Origin: Leucocoprinus leucothites
Taxonomy: Eukaryota > Basidiomycota > Agaricomycetes > Agaricales > Agaricaceae
Assembly (NCBI GenBank): GCA_013368445.1
Contig: JAACJO010000014.1
Location: 372,001 to 436,000 of the forward strand
Direction: 5' to 3'
Length of the DNA: 64,000 bases
The position numbers and the translations under genes were made by a program. This document shows positions 58,801 through 64,000 of this stretch, in pieces. Numbering within the stretch: the first letter of the stretch is position 1; each line of letters opens with the position of its first letter. The notes under the pieces are model-generated. The model was given only the letters and a program-made list of their open reading frames with translations. It was not told the origin of the DNA and ran no database searches.

Positions 58801-59165
58801 CCCCTAACATTCCGTGTGCGGCTATCGTCTCCGCGCAGGACTTTGCGACCGCTGATTTGCCAACTCCAGCTGGACCGTACATCCACAGCATGCGCTCTTT
58901 TCGTATTTGGTTCATGCTGCTCGTCCACGCGGTAATGTCTTCGATGTACTGTGTTCGAGTTCCTTTGAGGCAACTTGCCTTGGATTCAGCCACGTACGAG
59001 TCGTGAGCAGCATCTGGGGTGGTGTAATCGAACAATCTGTCAATACCTGTCCACCTGGGATATTAGATAGAATGATTTAAAACACTGTCACTTCGTACCG
59101 TTTCGACCAGATACGCTGACGAAGGTGCCTCCGTCTATCTTGAAGTTGCGGGCTTGGTTGAACAT
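55885..59165 (-). CDS. NACHT-type STAND NTPase fused to cullin N-terminal repeats
   Basis: Eight exons (59165-59099, 59046-57619, 57563-57325, 57264-57030, 56974-56898, 56836-56723, 56663-56280, 56229-55885) join in phase into about 962 residues. After a short N-terminus comes the NTPase: Walker A GPAGVGKS near residue 80, Walker B AVIIDGLDEC near residue 180, then winged-helix-like segments typical of agaricomycete NLRs. From about residue 605 the chain is colinear with cullin repeats 1-3. DLHLMDYYSYEWHEYEHTHK matches the region where CUL1 has its W-x-x-Y helix, ALSPWEDFFNLMEGENHRL the next repeat, and LLDATEAYYAAE and ILLDLKQQQTKK the later ones. The chain ends before the cullin homology/RBX1 and neddylation part. 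The last intron (56230-56279) could instead be coding sequence with one lost base. STAND NTPases oligomerise on sensing ligands; the fusion's role is unknown. Confidence 0.8.
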
Positions 59166-60667
59166 GAAATACAAGGAGGTGAGTGAGAGACTGTTAGTAA
59201 AAGGATGATGACAGGAAGTGAGGGTATCTAGCACTGCCTGATCACATTGCTTAAAGTGGTAGCCAGTACAGACTGATTGGCGCCGGCACTGGAAGTGAAT
59301 GCAGCACCAGCTTCTTGTTTGTCTTCTTGTGTTAAGTAGTAGCCAATGTGGACCCCAGTAAAAAACCTAGTCGCTGAAAGCACTCCCTAAATACGGCCGA
59401 ACAAGATGCGCAGGACAGGTGCTCCAAGCACTGGCTGAAATCTCAGTCCCTCTGCGCTTGCTTGATCGTAGGAAAAAGGGGAAAGCTTGGAATTTCCTAA
59501 TCTTCCTTTCTGTGGTCAAACTCTGATAGACACACATCTTATCAATCGGGGAGATTCCTAGCGATTCTGATTTTGTCATCTACCTCCACTTGTGACAGCA
59601 TTCGAATCCTTCTCTTTTTGTAGCCTTGTAAATTGTGACATTATCATCGACAAGTATTTGGGGTAGAGAGGTAGGGCCCGTTCCAGAGAATGTGTTCGTT
59701 CAGCGCTCAGCGCTCAACTGTTGAACACAGTCACCGCGACTTGTACAAGTCTCGTGCTGCTGGCTGCAAGATGAGCCCTTGATACTTATGTCCCCGTTCC
59801 AGGTCCCATCAGAGGAGGATAGGCATCTAAATGAAAATTACACATATACAAACAATACGTTTACACGGTCTCTTCTCCCTCTGTTACCTCGTCGGGTAGT
59901 TCCCCCCTTGTATCGCCTTCTGCGTTCTTTTATGCCTCTCAAGACTTTTGGCTATGTTTACTATCGGTGCTTCTCATGTTGTTCCACGTCTTTCGACCGT
60001 GGCAAATTCGATACCCAACCCATCACAATTCGGTCACCTTCAATGAAGCCACAAAGTCCGTTGTCACTGCTCTCATGGCGACTGAGTGGACGCGGGATAA
60101 TCAATATGTGGACCACAATATTTGGAGAGGGTAATGACCCCATTTTATCCTGACATTCTTCCAACAACATCCAAGTATCTGCAATTCAAGGCTCCAGTCC
60201 AGACACAATATCACACTATACATGAGTGTTTCTTACGCCCATTCTCTCACACATGGAGATTATTTCTCTCCATCATCCTCTGATCTTATCTGAGCGTGAA
60301 ACATCATATCCTAATTGCCGATTGGAGTTCCTTGCCCCTTCCCATCCCCAAACGCCATGCATTCGGTGAACATTACTCGCGCAGTGAATGTAGTTATTTC
60401 TGGAATGACAACTTGAATGCCGTGACTTACAACCCTGATTTCTCTACCACCTATTCTGGATTTCCAGCCATCAGGTAAATGATCATATGAGCATGACTGA
60501 TCGACCTGGCTCACACGGCAGGCACGCCATGTCGTCTTCTTGAACTTCGCTGTATGGGTGATGACATTATTAGTGTACACTTTTTGGGAGCAGAACCATG
60601 GAACCGTGTCTGTTAAAACGAGAGAACTCGTAAGGGGCAATCGCTTCCCCAGCTTGCTTTCTTCACC
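59166..60667. other. 1.5-kb divergent intergenic region
   Basis: This lies between the divergent NACHT and UNC93-like genes. Open frames at 59367-59579, 59779-60153 and 60311-60724 overlap without domains. It probably holds both promoters; I see no gene. Confidence 0.4.
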
Positions 60668-62619
60668 ATGTCCCCTGATGCGGCCAGTATGCCTCCGCCA
60701 GAGATGGTGTCTTACAATGTCCACTGGTTCCGCGGCACTGTTTTCCAGGTGTTTGTTATGGGAGGTGTATACTTCTGCGTATGTTTGTTTCTATCCTCTG
60801 GCCGTCAGATCTATAACAATTTACCGTTTTCTAAGGCTCCTGGCATGTACAATGCCCTCAGCTCCTTGGGTGCTGGTGGGCTCGCTACACCATGGTATGC
60901 AAATGCAACTGCCGCTGCTGGGCTCGGTGAGCAGCCATCCCATTATTCGAAAAGGTGCAACCATCTAAGCTGATCTAGTTTTTATGGCTGTCCTGTGTAT
61001 AATAGGAGGTGTTATTGTCAGCAAGATCGGTGTACGACTTGCGTTATTTGTGAGTTTACCTACCTCTCATCATATCTGATGGGCTTAGTCTGGTTAGATT
61101 TCGACCTTTGGCGATATCATGTGAGCACCTTGCCTCTGGACGAGAATCAAGCTGATTAGTACCTATCAGATATGCCAGCAGTCTTTATCTCAATTCCAAG
61201 AATGGCACCCAGTGGTTCCTTCTCTTTGGATCGATCATTTCTGGAGCGACTGACGGTCTGCTCTATGCGATCGAGGGGCCAATTATCACAGGTGGGAACG
61301 TGCCTTTTCCGAGTCTCTTCCATTGAAGAATTTATTCCCTGGCAGCATATCCCGAGCCTGACCGTCGAGGTCGTATACTGAGCTTATGGGCATTCATGCA
61401 CAACGCAGCAAAAATCGTCGGTGGCTCGATAATTTTCTCCCTCAACTCCCACCGTACCACAAAAGGTGCTGTCTCTCTTCAGACGTACCTCGCAATCATC
61501 GGCGTCATGTGTATTGGACCTTTCCTTTCGCTCCTCCTCTCTAAACCGGAGAAAGTACAAAGAAGGGATGGCGTCAAGATCACGTTTAGAAAAATGAGCT
61601 GGTCTCGGACTTTGTATGAGTTTTATAAAGTCGTTAGCTCACGGAGTGTGAGTAAGGGGGTTTTTCATGTGGCGTGAGCGTTATGTGTGCTGAGATTGGT
61701 ATCAAAGGTTCTCCTACTTTGCCCCTGGTTCTTTACCCAATGGCTTTATAACGCCTACGTTGGTACGTATCTGCGTTCATTTCATTTCATTTTTAGCTCC
61801 TCTCACCTGTCAACGGCGTTTCTGATTACGCTTGCTACCAGGTACACTTCAAACTCAATTCTTCAGCGTCCGTACTCGCGCACTGTGTTCGCTTCTAGTG
61901 CCATGGGGGGATATCTTTGGCGCCTTCATCATGGGCCACTTCCTCGATCACGCAAAGCGACTTTCCATCAACCAACGTGCACGATTTACTTGGGCCTTTC
62001 TTATGGCTTTGACTCTTGGTCTGTGGGTCTGGGCTGCGATTATCTCGAAACAACTTGAGGGTCATCCATCTGGTATCGATTGGTCATCAGGGGCTATCTT
62101 TGGCAAGATATTCGGTTTGATTTTCATGTTTGAATTTACATCGATGGCTACGCAAACGCTTTTGTATTGGTTAATTGGTCACAGTGAGTTTTTTCTGTGT
62201 TCGTTTGATTGTTTGATGAAGTACCGTTTACGCGAGTGCTGGTTAGTGTATAGTGATTTCCTCGTGCTTTTGTATATGGTTGGAACGCTACGTGGTATGG
62301 AATGTATTGGACAAGCCGTTGCGTATGGTATCAAGTCCAAGAATTTATCGGATTGGGTAGCCATTGGGCTGAATATTGGTCTCAGTGAGTGTCTTGTCGC
62401 TCTCGATCTCGGCTTGGATAGTGCTGACCTCCCCTTGCAGTTGTGTTTTCGATGCCATTTGCTTGGGTGGTAATCCGTAAGATTGGGGTAGAACGGTTTG
62501 AGGAGATTGATTTCGGATCTGCGAATGCTGTTGATGAGAAGAAAGATGTCACCGATGTGGAGGTCAAGGAGAGGGACCTCGAAGATGATAGTGTGACGGA
62601 TAGCAAAAGTCTTCAATGA
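60668..62619 (+). CDS. UNC93-like major-facilitator membrane protein
   Basis: About nine to eleven exons run from ATG 60668 to the stop at 62619. Hydrophobic helices fill most of the product. Recognisable UNC93/MFS landmarks are WFRGTVFQVFVMGGVYF at the first helix, PGMYNALSSLGAGGL in the first loop, IIGGVIVSKIGVRLALF, and IISGATDGLLYAIEGPII across an intron. A central charged loop (KPEKVQRRDG) and WGDIFGAFIMGHFLDHAKR follow in the second half. The C-terminal tail is acidic and basic. Fungal members of this group are plasma-membrane or vacuolar transport-like proteins with unknown cargo. Several introns near 61000-61150 and 62200-62440 were placed by continuity of helices only. Confidence 0.8.
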
Positions 62620-62859
62620 GCTTTAACGATTTTTAATATGGTGTATCTACTCAATATCAAGGTTACGAGTGTAACAATATCCTTAACTGGGTTGATGTAC
62701 AACAACAATCCCAAAATACGAGAAGAGTTAACATCCATAACAATACTTGAGATTGTCAACACAACAACAGCCCGTGCGTGATCACAACTAAAATACCCAA
62801 TGAGCCAATGACTGAGCGGGCAGGGAAAAAAACAGCACGTTCAAGTGAAGAGTACAAGG

Positions 62860-64000
62860 TTACAACCACATACTACGATCATGTCTAACAAGTACCGAAC
62901 TAGGGTCCATAGATTTATTCGGCATTCTCTCCCATATAGGATCAACATCTGGTCCGTCGAGGTCTCCTGCACCGTCCCAGCCCCAACACCAGACTGAACA
63001 CAAAGCAGTCATTCCTAAGTTAAGGAGGCGAAGTAATAGAGTGGATACGCACCATATTCAGGACCGCTGATGAAATTTAACTCTTGACTCTCTTCTTCCG
63101 TGAATAGTCGATCGTGAGGGCCGAACCATGATCGGTCTTGGGGATCTGTCCGTGGATCGTCTGGGAGTCCGCCTAATCGGGCATACCCGCGAATGGCGGT
63201 GAGGTTACGTCTTGAGGGGTGGATGATGTCGAACACACGCTGCATGCGAGGAATCATTAGCGCACAGAGTGGAGGAAGAAGGAGAGTGGGGACATACGCG
63301 GTCGTATGCCAGTTTGACCCTCGGCACCATCAAAATTCTGCCATACCCAGCTTCCCAATAATCATTACAAACCAAACTACACTCGCTAGCCGAACATTCA
63401 CCCTCTGTAATCTTCGCCATCCTGAATCTCACATGTGGATATGAATAAAAAGGTGCTGGATCCAATACCGCTATCCCGTTCCAACAGCTTTGCACTTGAA
63501 CAGGTAAATGTCGCTGGAACCTCTGTGCGCTTTCTTCGTGGTGGAATATCCTTTCAAACGGCGCATTTTCCAGTGCAGTGCCGTTGATATCCCTCGCTAC
63601 CCAGTTATCGTAAAATACCGGAGCACCAATTTCATCGTGGTACATGTAATCCGCGGCACATGTGATGCCGGCGTTGTTTTTCCTGCTTTGCCAGATCAAC
63701 TCGAGGAGGTCGTCGACACAGGGGAGGATGTCGTTCATAAAAATAATAGTGTCAAAGTACTCGTTTTCCGAGTCTCGGAGTTCATGGAGGGGTACAAAGG
63801 CCGAGTTACGGACTTCTGCGAGGTATTCAATGCGGTGGTTAAATTGACCACGGGTGCGTTGCGACGTGTGTATCGCGACGCGGAGACCGACGCTTCTCGT
63901 GAGTGCGGAAAAGATTCGGAGGAGAGCTTTGGTTTGGTCGTTGGACCCGTTTTCGTATATGGACACAAAGACGTTGTGGTACCCCAGAATAGAGGCTACC
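62860..64000 (-). CDS. CAP59-like glycosyltransferase (GT69), 5' part cut by window edge
   Basis: The gene enters from the right edge and ends at a TAA at 62860. The GT69 core is visible: VSIYENGSNDQTKALLRIF, RIEYLAEVRN, FDTIIFMNDILPCVDDLLEL, GAPVFYDNWVARDING and SCWNGIAVLDPAPFY. Short C-terminal exons follow: FDIIHPSRRNL, then VWCWGWDGAGDLDGP. Cryptococcus Cap59 and Cmt1 belong to this family; Cmt1 is an alpha-1,3-mannosyltransferase, and the proteins act in Golgi polysaccharide or glycan synthesis. The N-terminal membrane anchor lies outside the window. In a mushroom a cell-wall or glycan role is more likely than a capsule. Confidence 0.88.

Overview
The window is nuclear DNA of a filamentous basidiomycete, most likely an agaricomycete. 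Genes are split by many short introns (about 50-75 nt, GT..AG). Housekeeping genes are recognisable as fungal orthologues. The accessory content is typical of mushrooms: F-box/leucine-rich proteins, a NACHT (STAND) NTPase, tetraspan membrane proteins and a CAP59-like glycosyltransferase. I saw no bacterial or viral genes, no CRISPR array and no intact transposon.

Layout. 0.1-1.8 kb: single-pass surface protein (-). 4-5.9 kb: F-box/LRR gene (+). 6-8.5 kb: RPC40 (-) and SFM1 (+), diverging from a 71-bp promoter. 8.8-12.1 kb: autophagy kinase ATG1 (-), followed by an intron-containing tRNA-Ala(CGC). 12.4-16.2 kb: two four-helix membrane proteins. 16.7-22.9 kb: three F-box genes, of which the second and third are paralogues. 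25.2-27 kb: a membrane protein and ribosomal protein eL34. 30.1-32.6 kb: GPI11/PIG-F and a PHO13-type phosphatase, convergent. 34.7-35.8 kb: bZIP factor. 37.6-43.1 kb: TOF1/Timeless and a ZZZ3-like Myb protein, divergent. 43.3-44.5 kb: PBDC1. 44.9-50 kb: a membrane protein, an Rrn9-like gene with a frame break, and a long disordered/coiled-coil protein. 49.3-55.5 kb: a tandem segmental duplication carrying the 3' end of that long gene plus one F-box gene in each copy. 55.9-59.2 kb: a NACHT NTPase whose C-terminus is a cullin N-terminal repeat region. 60.7-62.6 kb: UNC93-like transporter. 62.9 kb to the right edge: CAP59-like glycosyltransferase (partial).

The most notable observation is the NACHT-cullin gene. 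Its introns join in phase from an NTPase with intact Walker motifs into a region colinear with cullin repeats 1-3 (the SKP1/adaptor-binding half of CUL1), and it ends before the RING-binding and neddylation part. It lies beside two F-box genes, and the window holds six F-box genes in all. This suggests, as inference only, a link between STAND-type sensing and SCF ubiquitin-ligase adaptors. Several genes need a one-base correction to read through, so real decay and assembly indels must be told apart with reads or transcripts.
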